In this document: in pieces, positions 44,199 through 52,527 of the stretch | Numbering within the stretch: position 1 is the stretch's first letter | Layout: each line of letters opens with the position of its first letter | Assembly (NCBI RefSeq): GCF_013409255.1 | Contig: NZ_JACCAS010000001.1 | Coordinates: 1,612,001 to 1,676,000, forward strand | Length of the DNA stretch: 64,000 nt | Origin: Paraburkholderia bryophila | GTDB taxonomy: Bacteria; Pseudomonadota; Gammaproteobacteria; Burkholderiales; Burkholderiaceae | Direction: 5' to 3' | Translations under genes and position numbers: made by a program | Notes under the pieces: model-generated | Told to the model about the DNA's origin: nothing | The model's input: only the letters and a program-made list of their open reading frames with translations | Database searches by the model: none

Positions 44199-45944
44199 AT
44201 GCCTGTCGCCGTCACGTCCCGCCTTGCCCTCATTAGGTCGAACCACTGGTCGAACGCCTGCCGCGCCGCCGCGCTGTGTTCCGCGCTGACCGCGCTCATT
44301 GCGCTCGGCGCCTGCAGCAATCCATCGCAGTCCCACGACGCCCGTGTGCCGCTCGACACCATCACGCTGTTTCCGATCGCCCACTACGATCAGAACGTCG
44401 ATCACTGGCTCGAACCGGACAGCCCCGACTACGACAAGCCGTTCCTGAGTGCCGCGGACCAGCAGGCGCAAGTCAAGGCGCTCTACGCGCGCTACTTCGG
44501 CACCGGCAGCGACGCGCCGTCACCGTGGAATTCGGCGTTCGTGGCGATGCGGGTTTATCGTCAGCAAGGCGCGGACATTGCCGCGTTGCAACAGCGCAGA
44601 CTCGACAAGTTCGACAACACCGGCAAGAGCGGCGCGGCGCTCGGTTATGGCGAGAACTTCCGTCCGCACGACAAGGCGTGGATCGACGCGATCGCGCAAA
44701 ACGAAAACGTCGCGCAGTTCACGCAGAACGCCGCGTATCGCGCCGAACAGCGCGCGATCGCCACGACCAATCTGATGGTGCGCGAATTGCCGACCATCGA
44801 CCCCTCGTTCTATGACCATCGCCTGGCCGGCGAAGGCTATCCGTTCGACAACCTGCAGATCTCGGCGGTGCGGCCGGGCACGCCGCTTTATGTGCTGGGC
44901 AGCACGGTGGACGGCGCATGGCGCTACGTGCAGACGCCCGACGTGCAGGGCTGGGTGCGCAGCGACGGCGTCGGCATGACCGACGACCGCTTCGTCGATA
45001 GGTGGCGCGCCGCCACGGCGAAATCGCTGGGCGCGGTGATCGTCGCGTCGGCGCCGGTGCGCGACGACCGTGGCGTGTTCCGCTTCGACGCGCCGGCGGG
45101 CACGCTGCTGCCGCTGCTGCCGTTGCTGCCTCGAACGGCGGCATCGGCAAGTCCCGCGAAGCGGGCAGTGGCCAACACGGTTCCAGTGAAATCACGGGCT
45201 GCCGCAAACGCAGCCAATGCCGCAAGCCGCGCCTTGGAAACCGACGCCCTAGCAAACGCGCCAGACACCTCCGCACCGGTTAGCGCCAGCGCTTCCCGCC
45301 AGCTCCTCGTGCCCGCCCGCGATGCCGACGGTCAGGCGCTGATCCGCACCGCCACGCTGACCGATACGCAGATCGCAGCGACCCCGCTCGCCGCCACGCC
45401 GCGTCATCTGGCCATGCTGATGAAGACGCTGATCGGGCGGCCGTACGGCTGGGGCAATAGCGGGCTCTACAACGACTGTTCTTCGGAACTGCAGAGCATC
45501 TTCGCGACCTTCGGCGTGTGGCTGCCGCGCCATTCGTCGACGCAGATGAACGCCGGACGCATGGTCGATCTGTCGGCGTCCACGCCCGCGCAGCGGCTCG
45601 ACTATCTCGCGCGGCACGGCGTGCCGTTGCGCACGCTGATCTACATCGGCGGGCATGTGATGCTGTACATCGGCAACACGACCCGCAATGGCGTCGCGGT
45701 GCCGGTGGTCTACCAGGACGTGTGGGGCCTGCGCCCTGCCGACGACAGCCGGCGCGCGGTGATCGGCGGCTCGGTGATATTGCCGCTGCTCGAACATATT
45801 CCGGAGGACGCGACGCTGCAGTCGCTGGCGGCAACGCCGACCTTCCAGGTCAGCATTCTCGGCGCGCCGGACGGTGCCGCATCGACACCGGGCGCCTCCG
45901 GCACGCCGGCCACGCCGCCGGACGAAGACAATCCGGCCGGCTGA
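44199..45944 (+). CDS. SH3 and NlpC/P60-domain lipoprotein, cell-wall peptidase
   Basis: A 581-residue lipoprotein: signal peptide with lipobox Cys39 (IALGACSN), an NLPC/P60 N-terminal domain (WLEPDSPDYDKPFLS), bacterial SH3 domains (VRPGTPLYVLGSTVDGAWRYVQTPDVQGWV), and a C-terminal NlpC/P60 domain with catalytic Cys in YNDCSSELQSIFATFG and His in GGHVMLYIG. Such proteins are gamma-D-glutamyl-diamino-acid endopeptidases acting on peptidoglycan. The second SH3 unit is interrupted by an Ala-rich stretch of about 55 residues (roughly 320-370), likely a flexible insert. The C-terminus is a Pro/Ala/Gly tail. Confidence 0.9.
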   Translation: MPVAVTSRLALIRSNHWSNACRAAALCSALTALIALGACSNPSQSHDARVPLDTITLFPIAHYDQNVDHWLEPDSPDYDKPFLSAADQQAQVKALYARYFGTGSDAPSPWNSAFVAMRVYRQQGADIAALQQRRLDKFDNTGKSGAALGYGENFRPHDKAWIDAIAQNENVAQFTQNAAYRAEQRAIATTNLMVRELPTIDPSFYDHRLAGEGYPFDNLQISAVRPGTPLYVLGSTVDGAWRYVQTPDVQGWVRSDGVGMTDDRFVDRWRAATAKSLGAVIVASAPVRDDRGVFRFDAPAGTLLPLLPLLPRTAASASPAKRAVANTVPVKSRAAANAANAASRALETDALANAPDTSAPVSASASRQLLVPARDADGQALIRTATLTDTQIAATPLAATPRHLAMLMKTLIGRPYGWGNSGLYNDCSSELQSIFATFGVWLPRHSSTQMNAGRMVDLSASTPAQRLDYLARHGVPLRTLIYIGGHVMLYIGNTTRNGVAVPVVYQDVWGLRPADDSRRAVIGGSVILPLLEHIPEDATLQSLAATPTFQVSILGAPDGAASTPGASGTPATPPDEDNPAG

Positions 45945-46101
45945 CGTGGGCGGCCGATGCGCCTGCCCACCGCACGCCCGTGCTGAAAATATTTTTCCCG
46001 GAGTGTCGATTCAACGGTCGTGCACTCGTCGTACTGTCGAAGGCCTCGCTCAGCGGGCCGGTCTTCCACTCACGAAGCCGTTCAACCAAGGAGTCGCCGT
46101 C

Positions 46102-46569
46102 ATGTCCAGCACCGCTGTCAAACCGATCCCGGATGGGATGCATTCGCTGACCCCGTATCTGATCTGCGCCAACGCCGCGGACGCCATCGCGTTCTACGTG
46201 AAAGCCTTCAACGCCGTCGAACAGTTCCGTCTGCCCGGCCCCGGCGGCAAAGTGATGCACGCCTGCCTGAAGATCGGCGACTCCATGCTGATGCTCACCG
46301 ACGAATGGCCCGAGCACAACACGCTCGGCCCGCTTGCGCTGAAAGGCACGCCGGTCATGATTCACCACTACGTGGAGGACGTCGACGCCAGTTTCAACCA
46401 GGCTGTCGAGGCCGGCGCGACCGTGCTCATGCCCGTCACCGACATGTTCTGGGGCGACCGTTACGGTCAGTTGAAGGACCCGTTCGGCCACGGCTGGTCG
46501 CTCGCCACCCACACCCAGGATCTGAGCCCGGAACAGATCCAGCAGAACATGGGCGATTGCATGAAGTAA
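46102..46569 (+). CDS. VOC-family protein (PhnB/glyoxalase-like)
   Basis: A 155-residue protein of the vicinal-oxygen-chelate fold, PhnB-like: LTPYLICANAADAIAFYVKAFNAVEQFR, GGKVMHACLKIGDSMLMLTDE, YVEDVDASFNQAVEAGATVLMPVTDMFWGDRYGQLKDPFGHGWSLATH. Members include glyoxalases, fosfomycin-resistance-type enzymes and uncharacterised PhnB homologues. The substrate is not evident from the sequence. The ATG follows an AAGGAG site 8 bases upstream and a strong terminator follows the gene. Confidence 0.9.
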   Translation: MSSTAVKPIPDGMHSLTPYLICANAADAIAFYVKAFNAVEQFRLPGPGGKVMHACLKIGDSMLMLTDEWPEHNTLGPLALKGTPVMIHHYVEDVDASFNQAVEAGATVLMPVTDMFWGDRYGQLKDPFGHGWSLATHTQDLSPEQIQQNMGDCMK

Positions 46570-46604
46570 CGCGCGAGTACGCGGGTACAACAAATAGCGG
46601 CGCC

Positions 46605-46633
46605 AGGCCGACCCTCGGGTCGGCCTTTTCTTT
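46605..46633 (+). terminator. Strong Rho-independent terminator
   Basis: AGGCCGACCC-TC-GGGTCGGCCT forms a perfect 10-bp stem followed by TTTCTTT. It ends the VOC gene transcript. Confidence 0.92.
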
Positions 46634-46679
46634 GCCGGAAGAACCCGCATCGACCGGGCGATCGCAGCACTCACAGTGG

Positions 46680-47141
46680 CAATCATTTGCCCGAACGCCA
46701 ATCGCGCATAGGCGGCCAATTAAATATCCGTTTTAATCAGACTCAATTCGATTCAAGCCAAATTGTTAATTACCTGATTCGCATAATTTCAAATCGTCGC
46801 TAACATCTTCAAATTGCCAGATGCAATTTGAATTCGGAAAAATACCACGCTTAGGTATTTTCCCCAGCCTCGCCACGCAGAAACAATTTCCGCCGGCACG
46901 CCCGCCCAGCCTATCAATTGCCATTGACACACCACTGACCCATTGCCTGAACCGCAAATTGTCACCTAAGCATTTGTATGGCAAAGAAAGTCTGGTGTAG
47001 ACTCATTTTCAACAATTGGAATGACGTTTTTTTAAAGCGAACACTCAGCGGGGGAATTTCAACCACTCGCCCGCTATCCGGCGGCTTGAATTGAAATTGA
47101 CCGCGCGATAAAACCGGTGTCCTGTCGGCCTGAGAGGTTTC
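46680..47141 (+). promoter_or_regulatory. AT-rich control region of the fimbrial operon
   Basis: This stretch is much richer in A/T than the rest of the window and has no credible gene. It holds a 25-base palindrome TTCAAATTG-7-CAATTTGAA (46808-46832), a near-perfect hairpin GGAAAAATACC/GGTATTTTCC (46836-46863), several further CAATT/AATTG motifs, a TTGACA (about 46924) and a TTTTTTT run (about 47028). It probably carries the promoter and silencer or activator sites (for example H-NS-like binding) for the fimbrial genes downstream. Confidence 0.6.
46808..46832. promoter_or_regulatory. 25-base palindrome, candidate operator
   Basis: Perfect 9-base arms TTCAAATTG and CAATTTGAA around a 7-base centre, 310 bases upstream of the first fimbrial gene. 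The length and symmetry fit a dimeric regulator site; the regulator is not evident in this window. Confidence 0.5.
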
Positions 47142-47669
47142 ATGATGAAACGAAAACTGCTGTCATCCAGCCTGATCGTCGCAATGATGTTCGGCTTACC
47201 TCTTCAGCTTGCGCGCGCCGCCGTCTATTCGAACGGCACCGCGACCAGTACCTTCACCGTCACGCTCACGCTCGCCGCCAACTGCTCGATCAGCGCGACC
47301 CCGCTTAACTTCGGCAGCAACGGCGTGCTCGCCACCGCGATCAACCAGCAGACCACCGTCGCGGTCACCTGCACCAACACCACGCCATACAACGTCGGGC
47401 TCGACGGTGGCACCGTCACCGGTTCGACCGTGACGAGCCGTCTGATGGCCGGCACCGCCACCGGCAACACCGGCACCACCGTCGGCTTCCAGTTGTATCA
47501 GGACGCCGGTCACACCACGCTGTGGGGCAACACGCAAGGCACCAACACGGTCAGCGGCACCGGCTCCGGCTCGTCGCAATCCATCACCGTCTACGGCCAG
47601 GTGCCGGCGCAAACCACTCCGAAACCTGACACGTATCAGACCACCATTACCGCCACGGTCTACTTTTGA
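47142..47669 (+). CDS. Spore-coat-U type fimbrial subunit
   Basis: A 175-residue secreted protein: signal peptide ending in LQLARA, then a spore coat protein U domain (FTVTLTLAANCSISATPLNFG, TTVAVTCTNTTPYNVGLDGG, GTTVGFQLYQDAGHTTLWGNT, SITVYGQVPAQTTPKPDTYQTTITATVYF). It matches the CsuA/B-type pilus subunits assembled by donor-strand exchange. The two Cys would form the domain disulfide. It is the first gene of a four-gene chaperone-usher operon; its stop overlaps the next start. Confidence 0.92.
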   Translation: MMKRKLLSSSLIVAMMFGLPLQLARAAVYSNGTATSTFTVTLTLAANCSISATPLNFGSNGVLATAINQQTTVAVTCTNTTPYNVGLDGGTVTGSTVTSRLMAGTATGNTGTTVGFQLYQDAGHTTLWGNTQGTNTVSGTGSGSSQSITVYGQVPAQTTPKPDTYQTTITATVYF

Positions 47670-48421
47670 CGCGCGGCGCCTGGCGCCTGGGCGCGCCTCG
47701 CCGGCTCGTCGCGGGAAGCGCGTTCGCGTGGTGCTTGAGCGCGGCCGTCGCGCCGTTCGCGCAGGCGGCGACGCTGCAGATTTCGCCGGTCATGGTGGAT
47801 ATGTCGGCGGACGCCAACGCGAGCGGCATCACGCTGAAGAACCCCGGCGAGAAACCGCTGTTCGGCCAGGTGCGGGTGTTCCGCTGGGATCAGGCTAGCG
47901 GCGAAGACACGCTCACACCCACACAGGATCTCGTCGCCAGTCCGCCGCTGATCCAGATTGCCGGCCACGCCGATCAACTGGTGCGGCTGGTGCGCACGAA
48001 TCCGGCGCCGTCGGCGGCTGAACAGGGGTATCGCGTGTTGATCGACGAGTTGCCCGAGCCCGACGCGGCGCCCACCAGCGGGGTGACGATCCGCCTGCGC
48101 TATTCGGTGCCGGTGTTCGTCGAACCGGCCGTCGACATCGGTCAGCCGAAGCTGTCGTGGCATCTGTCGCGCGGCACGCAAAGCTGGATGCTGCGGGTCG
48201 ACAATGCCGGCCGCAAACGCGCGCAGATCGCCGCCGTGCAACTGATCGACAACGCCGGCAACGCCTACCCGATCAACAAAGGACTGCTCGGCTACGCGCT
48301 GGCCGGACGCGAACGGCACTGGCCGGTCGCGCTGCCTGACAACGTCGCGCAGAACGGCCCGCTGAAAGTGCGCGCCTCGGTCAACTCGCTGCCGGCCGAA
48401 GCCGCCGTGAAGCTCGACTAG
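47666..48421 (+). CDS. Fimbrial periplasmic chaperone
   Basis: A 251-residue PapD-type chaperone (CsuC-like) with a signal peptide ending near FAQAAT, the N-terminal immunoglobulin-like domain (LQISPVMVDMSADANASGITLKNPGEKPLFGQVRVFRW), the conserved GYRVLIDELP and RYSVPVFVEP, and the second domain. It stabilises subunits in the periplasm before delivery to the usher. The first in-frame start is a TTG overlapping the previous stop (TTGA), so it is probably translated by coupling; no ATG lies before the signal peptide. Confidence 0.9.
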   Translation: MTRGAWRLGAPRRLVAGSAFAWCLSAAVAPFAQAATLQISPVMVDMSADANASGITLKNPGEKPLFGQVRVFRWDQASGEDTLTPTQDLVASPPLIQIAGHADQLVRLVRTNPAPSAAEQGYRVLIDELPEPDAAPTSGVTIRLRYSVPVFVEPAVDIGQPKLSWHLSRGTQSWMLRVDNAGRKRAQIAAVQLIDNAGNAYPINKGLLGYALAGRERHWPVALPDNVAQNGPLKVRASVNSLPAEAAVKLD

Positions 48422-48534
48422 GCAAGCGGCTGCGAGCTGCAATACACGGCCACGGCGCGACCCGGCGCACACGAGTCCGGCCACGAGCGCGCGCCGGCCG
48501 GAGGGAACCGACACGATGGACCGCCACGCAACCG

Positions 48535-51024
48535 ATGAGAATGACACGACGGCGAATACGTCATGGATGGAAGCCGCATGCCGTCGCGCTCGCGGTCACG
48601 CTGTCTCTGCTCGGCGCCAGCCGGGCCGACGCACAGACGCCGCCGACGCTACGGCAATCGCAGCAACCGCAGCCGCCGCAAGCGCAGGCGCCTCAGCACG
48701 CGGCCACGCCCGGCGCCGCCGCACAGGCCACCCCGCCCGCCGCGGGCGCCGCGCCGGCGCGTGATCTGTATCTGGAAGTCATGCTCAACGGCCAACGCAC
48801 TTCGTTGATCGCGCACTTTCGCGAAGTGGGCGGCCGCCTCAGCGCGACCGCGAGAGACCTGAGCGACATCGGCGTCGCCACGGACAAACTCGGCGCCGCC
48901 GACAGCGCGTCGCTCGAACTCGACCGCATTCCCGGCCTGCAGTACCAGTACGACGCCGCGAGCCAGAGCATCGACCTGCAGGTGCCCGACGCGATCCGCA
49001 AGCCGTACACATTCGACACCCGCGAACTCACGAAAACGCCGGACGCCGCGTCGTCGCGCGGCTTCCTGATCAACTACGACGCGTTCGCGCAAACCGACAC
49101 CAACGCGCAACTCGCGCTCTGGAGTGAGGAGCGCTACTTCGATCCGAACGGCGTGGTGAGCAACACCGGCATTGCGTACCTGTACCGCGATCTGCATCGC
49201 TACGTGCGCTACGACACGTCGTGGAGCAAGTCGGACCCCGCCAAACTCACCACCACGCAAATCGGCGACACGATTTCTTCGTCGCTCGACTGGAGCCGCT
49301 CGATCCGCATCGGCGGCTTCCAGTGGCGCAGCAACTTCGCGCTGCGCCCCGATCTCGTGACGTTTCCGGTGCAGTCGCTGTCGGGCACGGCGGTGGTGCC
49401 GTCGGCGGTGGATCTGTACATCAACAACGTGCGGCAATACAGCGGCAACGTGCCGAGCGGACCGTTCATCGTCAACAACGTGCCGGGCATTACCGGCGCG
49501 GGTGAAGCGACCGTCATCACGCACGACGCGCTCGGCCGCACGATCTCGACCTCGCTGCCGCTCTATGTGGATACGCGCATGCTGGCAGCCGGTCTGTCGA
49601 GCTATTCGTTCGAAGCGGGTTTCCTGCGGCGCAACTACGGTATCGATTCGTTTTCCTACGATCCGCGGCCGGCCGCCAGCGCGACCGCGCGCCGCGGCAT
49701 CAGCGATTCGCTCACACTCGAAGGTCACGCGGAAGCGACCGGCGGCCTCGTCAACGCGGGCGCCGGCGCGCTGGTGCGCATGGGCATGGTGGGGGTGATC
49801 AACGGTTCGGTGTCGGGCAGCGCCGGCAAGCTGAACGGCACGCAACTGGGTCTCGGCTATCAACTGATCGAGCCGCGCTTTTCGATCGACGCGCAGACCT
49901 TGCGCGCCTACGGCAACTACGGCGACCTCGCCGCCCGCGACGGCACGCCGGTGCCCACCACCACCGACCGGGTGACGCTCGCGCTGCCCCTCTTCAGCCG
50001 GCAGACGCTGTCGCTCAGCTACATCGGCTACCGGTATCCGGGCGTGTCGGCGTCGCGGATCGGTTCGCTGTCGTACACGCTGAGCTTCGGCAATCTGGCC
50101 TCGCTCACGTTCAGCACCTACAAGGATTTTCTGCAGCACGACGCACAAGGCGTGTTCCTGACCGCGAGCTTTGGTCTCGGCAACAACACGTCCATCAATG
50201 CGAGCGTGGGCCGCCAGAACGGCCAGTCGACCTACAACCTCAATGCGCAGCGGCCACCCGATTACGCCGGCGGCTGGGGCTGGGGCGTGCAGGCGGGCGG
50301 CACGGGCGCGGTGCCGTATCGTCAGGCGCAGGCGCAATACCTCGGCAAATACGGCGAAGTGACGGCGGTGGCGCAGGACATCGACCGGCATGCGGGCGCC
50401 TCGCTCGACATGACCGGCGCGATCGTGCTGATGGACCATACGATCCAGCCGGCGCGCCGCATCGACGACGGTTTCGCGCTGGTCTCCACCGACGGCGTCG
50501 CGGGCGTGCCGGTACTGCACGAAAACCGCGTGATCGGCACGACCGATCGCAGCGGTCATTTGCTGATTCCCGATCTGAATGCGTACCAGCACAACCAGGT
50601 CGCGATCGACAGCATGAACCTGCCCGCCGACGCGCGCATCGCGACCACCTCGATGGATCTGGTGCCGCAGTCCCATGCGGGCGTGCTGGCGACCTTCCGG
50701 GTGTCGCGTTACAGCGCGGCTTCGGTGATCCTGCGCGGCGCGGACGGCAAGCTGCTGCCGCCGGGCACGCGCGTGCATCACGTGGAAAGCGGCGGCGATA
50801 CGATCGTCGGGTATGACGGGTTGACGTTTATCGAGCAACTGCAGCGCGACAATCATCTGGAGGTGGACGGCGTGAACGTGCATTGCAGTGTCGCGTTCAC
50901 GTATGAGCGGCCCAGCAATGGCTCGCTGCCGACGATTGGGCCGTTGACGTGCGGGAAGGCGACGTCGAGTGCGGGGAAAGGCGGTGTGGGTGAGGTGGCG
51001 GCCAACCCCACGGCGGCGCGATGA
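48535..51024 (+). CDS. Outer-membrane fimbrial usher
   Basis: An 829-residue PapC/FimD/CsuD-type usher: signal peptide, then an unusual Gln/Pro/Ala-rich linker (residues about 35-75), N-terminal domain (LYLEVMLNGQRT), the beta-barrel and middle plug (VDLYINNVRQYSGNVPSGPFIVNNVPGITGAGEATVITHDALGR is the classic usher core), and C-terminal domain (VPVLHENRVIGTTDRSGHLLIPDLNAYQHN). It secretes and assembles subunits at the outer membrane. Its stop overlaps the tip gene start by 4 bases. Confidence 0.93.
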   Translation: MRMTRRRIRHGWKPHAVALAVTLSLLGASRADAQTPPTLRQSQQPQPPQAQAPQHAATPGAAAQATPPAAGAAPARDLYLEVMLNGQRTSLIAHFREVGGRLSATARDLSDIGVATDKLGAADSASLELDRIPGLQYQYDAASQSIDLQVPDAIRKPYTFDTRELTKTPDAASSRGFLINYDAFAQTDTNAQLALWSEERYFDPNGVVSNTGIAYLYRDLHRYVRYDTSWSKSDPAKLTTTQIGDTISSSLDWSRSIRIGGFQWRSNFALRPDLVTFPVQSLSGTAVVPSAVDLYINNVRQYSGNVPSGPFIVNNVPGITGAGEATVITHDALGRTISTSLPLYVDTRMLAAGLSSYSFEAGFLRRNYGIDSFSYDPRPAASATARRGISDSLTLEGHAEATGGLVNAGAGALVRMGMVGVINGSVSGSAGKLNGTQLGLGYQLIEPRFSIDAQTLRAYGNYGDLAARDGTPVPTTTDRVTLALPLFSRQTLSLSYIGYRYPGVSASRIGSLSYTLSFGNLASLTFSTYKDFLQHDAQGVFLTASFGLGNNTSINASVGRQNGQSTYNLNAQRPPDYAGGWGWGVQAGGTGAVPYRQAQAQYLGKYGEVTAVAQDIDRHAGASLDMTGAIVLMDHTIQPARRIDDGFALVSTDGVAGVPVLHENRVIGTTDRSGHLLIPDLNAYQHNQVAIDSMNLPADARIATTSMDLVPQSHAGVLATFRVSRYSAASVILRGADGKLLPPGTRVHHVESGGDTIVGYDGLTFIEQLQRDNHLEVDGVNVHCSVAFTYERPSNGSLPTIGPLTCGKATSSAGKGGVGEVAANPTAAR

Positions 51025-51977
51025 AGCGGCTCTTTCTGCTCCTTGCACTGTGCGCCCTGCTCGGCTGCTTACCGCGCGCCGCGAGCGCGCAAACCTGCAC
51101 GGCGAGTCCCTCCGCGCTGAGTTTCGGCAACGTCAGCCCGATCGCGCTGAGCGTCGTCAACGCGACCGGCAGCATTACGGTTCAGTGCACGTGGCCGGCA
51201 GTCACGTTGACGCCGAGCGTGCAGGTCTGCCTGAACATGGGCGGCACGACGCCGCGCTCCATGACGAGCGGCGCCAACCAGTTGCAATACAACCTGTATC
51301 AGGACGGCGGCTATTCGATTCCGTGGGGGTCGTCGGCACTCGGCACGACGCCGATCTCGCTGATCCTCAACAAACCCTTGACCGACGTCACCGCGTCGGC
51401 GACGGTCAATTTCTACGGCCAGGTCAGCAGCAACCAGCCGACCGTGCCGACCACGGGCAACGTCAGCACGGTGTATTCGCAACTGCTGAGTCAGACGTCG
51501 CTGAACTATGGCTTTTATCTGCTGATCGGGCCAACCTGCGCGTCGCTGACCACAAGCGGCGGCAGCTTCGCTTTCACGAGCAGCGCCACGGTGATCAACA
51601 ACTGTCTGATCAGCGCGACCAACATCGCGTTCACATCCACAGGCGTATTGAGTTCGGCGCTGAGCGCGACGGGTGCAGTGACGGCGCGCTGCACCAATAA
51701 CGACGCCTACCAGATCACGCTGAACGGCGGTTCGAGCGGCAACGTCGCGGCGCGCCAGATGCAGCGCTCGGGCGGCGGCGGCGCGGTGAATTACCAGCTT
51801 TATACCGATGCCGGCCACACACACGCATGGGGCGACGGCACGGGCAGCACGACGGTGGCCACCGGCACGGGCACCGGCAATCCGGTCGCGATTCAGGTCT
51901 ACGGTCTGGTGCCGGCGCAGAGCACGCCGATGCCGGGGAGTTACAGCGACACGATTACCGCGACGATCAGTTTTTGA
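51021..51977 (+). CDS. Two-domain spore-coat-U fimbrial tip protein
   Basis: A 318-residue secreted protein with signal peptide (MKRLFLLLALCALLGCLPRA) and two SCPU domains, about 22-170 (CTASPSALSFGNVSP, NLYQDGGYSIPWG) and 175-318 (CLISATNIAFTSTG, NYQLYTDAGHTHAWGDG, TITATISF). The two-domain layout and last place in the operon match the CsuE-type tip adhesin. It overlaps the usher gene as ATGA. Confidence 0.92.
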   Translation: MKRLFLLLALCALLGCLPRAASAQTCTASPSALSFGNVSPIALSVVNATGSITVQCTWPAVTLTPSVQVCLNMGGTTPRSMTSGANQLQYNLYQDGGYSIPWGSSALGTTPISLILNKPLTDVTASATVNFYGQVSSNQPTVPTTGNVSTVYSQLLSQTSLNYGFYLLIGPTCASLTTSGGSFAFTSSATVINNCLISATNIAFTSTGVLSSALSATGAVTARCTNNDAYQITLNGGSSGNVAARQMQRSGGGGAVNYQLYTDAGHTHAWGDGTGSTTVATGTGTGNPVAIQVYGLVPAQSTPMPGSYSDTITATISF

Positions 51978-51998
51978 AGGTCGCGGGACAGGCGTGAG

Positions 51999-52385
51999 TT
52001 AGAAATTGACGGTCCAGACGGTCTGCCGGGCGTCGCGAGCGGCGACGTATTCCACCGGCGGCAGCGCGTTCCGTCGCGCGTTCTGCGCGGTGCTTTGCGC
52101 CGCGCTCCCGGTCGCGTTCTGAGTCGCGTTCTGAGTCGGGTTCGCCGATCCCGCCGGATCGATCCCGGCTTGCGTGATCTCGAACGGCGCGCCGTGCAGA
52201 CAGGACACCATCGGCTGGTTCGCCATGCTGATTGCCGCGTCCGTGGCTTGCACGAGGCAGGTTTCCTGCACGGTCAGACTGACGGCGATTGCCGCCAGCT
52301 CAGTCGGTGCAGCTTGCGAAGCCGGCGCGCTAGGTAAGGCAAGAAGAACGGCCGCGAAGACGGCGGCCAGGTTACGGGAAATCAT
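51999..52385 (-). CDS. Small secreted protein with a partial SCPU-like pattern
   Basis: A 128-residue exported protein with a signal peptide (MISRNLAAVFAAVLLALPSAPASQAA). Residues 34-75 (AVSLTVQETCLVQATD ... VSCLHGAPFEITQAG) resemble the first strands and two-Cys spacing of the spore-coat-U subunits encoded next door, but the rest of that domain is replaced by an Asn/Gln/Ala-rich stretch (NPTQNATQNATGSAAQ). It may be a decayed or specialised relative of the fimbrial subunits. It converges on the tip gene. Function unknown. Confidence 0.72.
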   Translation of the reverse strand: MISRNLAAVFAAVLLALPSAPASQAAPTELAAIAVSLTVQETCLVQATDAAISMANQPMVSCLHGAPFEITQAGIDPAGSANPTQNATQNATGSAAQSTAQNARRNALPPVEYVAARDARQTVWTVNF

Positions 52386-52435
52386 GCTGTTCCGGAGTCG
52401 GCGCTAAGAGCGAGCGGTGTTAAGTCGAAAGCCGG

Positions 52436-52465
52436 GTTAAAAACCAGGTCGAAAGCGAGCGTCAA
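52436..52465 (-). promoter_or_regulatory. Promoter of the small secreted protein
   Basis: On the minus strand TTGACG (52460-52465) and TTTAAC (52436-52441) are separated by 18 bases, about 50 bases before the start codon. Two GTCGAAAGC copies lie inside and next to it. Confidence 0.5.
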
Positions 52466-52527
52466 ACACAGATGCACTGCATGTCGGCATTTGGCGCAAA
52501 AACTTTAGATCTTCCCCGGCGAACGCA

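Noticed and set aside
46766..46984. 72-codon open frame on the minus strand in the AT-rich region
   Set aside because: No ribosome site and no recognisable domain, and it covers two palindromes; the region is better explained as regulatory.
47666..47668. Possible frameshift at the start of the fimbrial chaperone
   Set aside because: The chaperone is complete with signal peptide; a TTG start overlapping the previous stop explains the lack of ATG.
48649..51048. 799-codon open frame antisense to the usher gene
   Set aside because: Its translation is a low-complexity Arg/His/Ala-rich shadow typical of the opposite strand of GC-rich genes, while the plus strand gives a clear usher.
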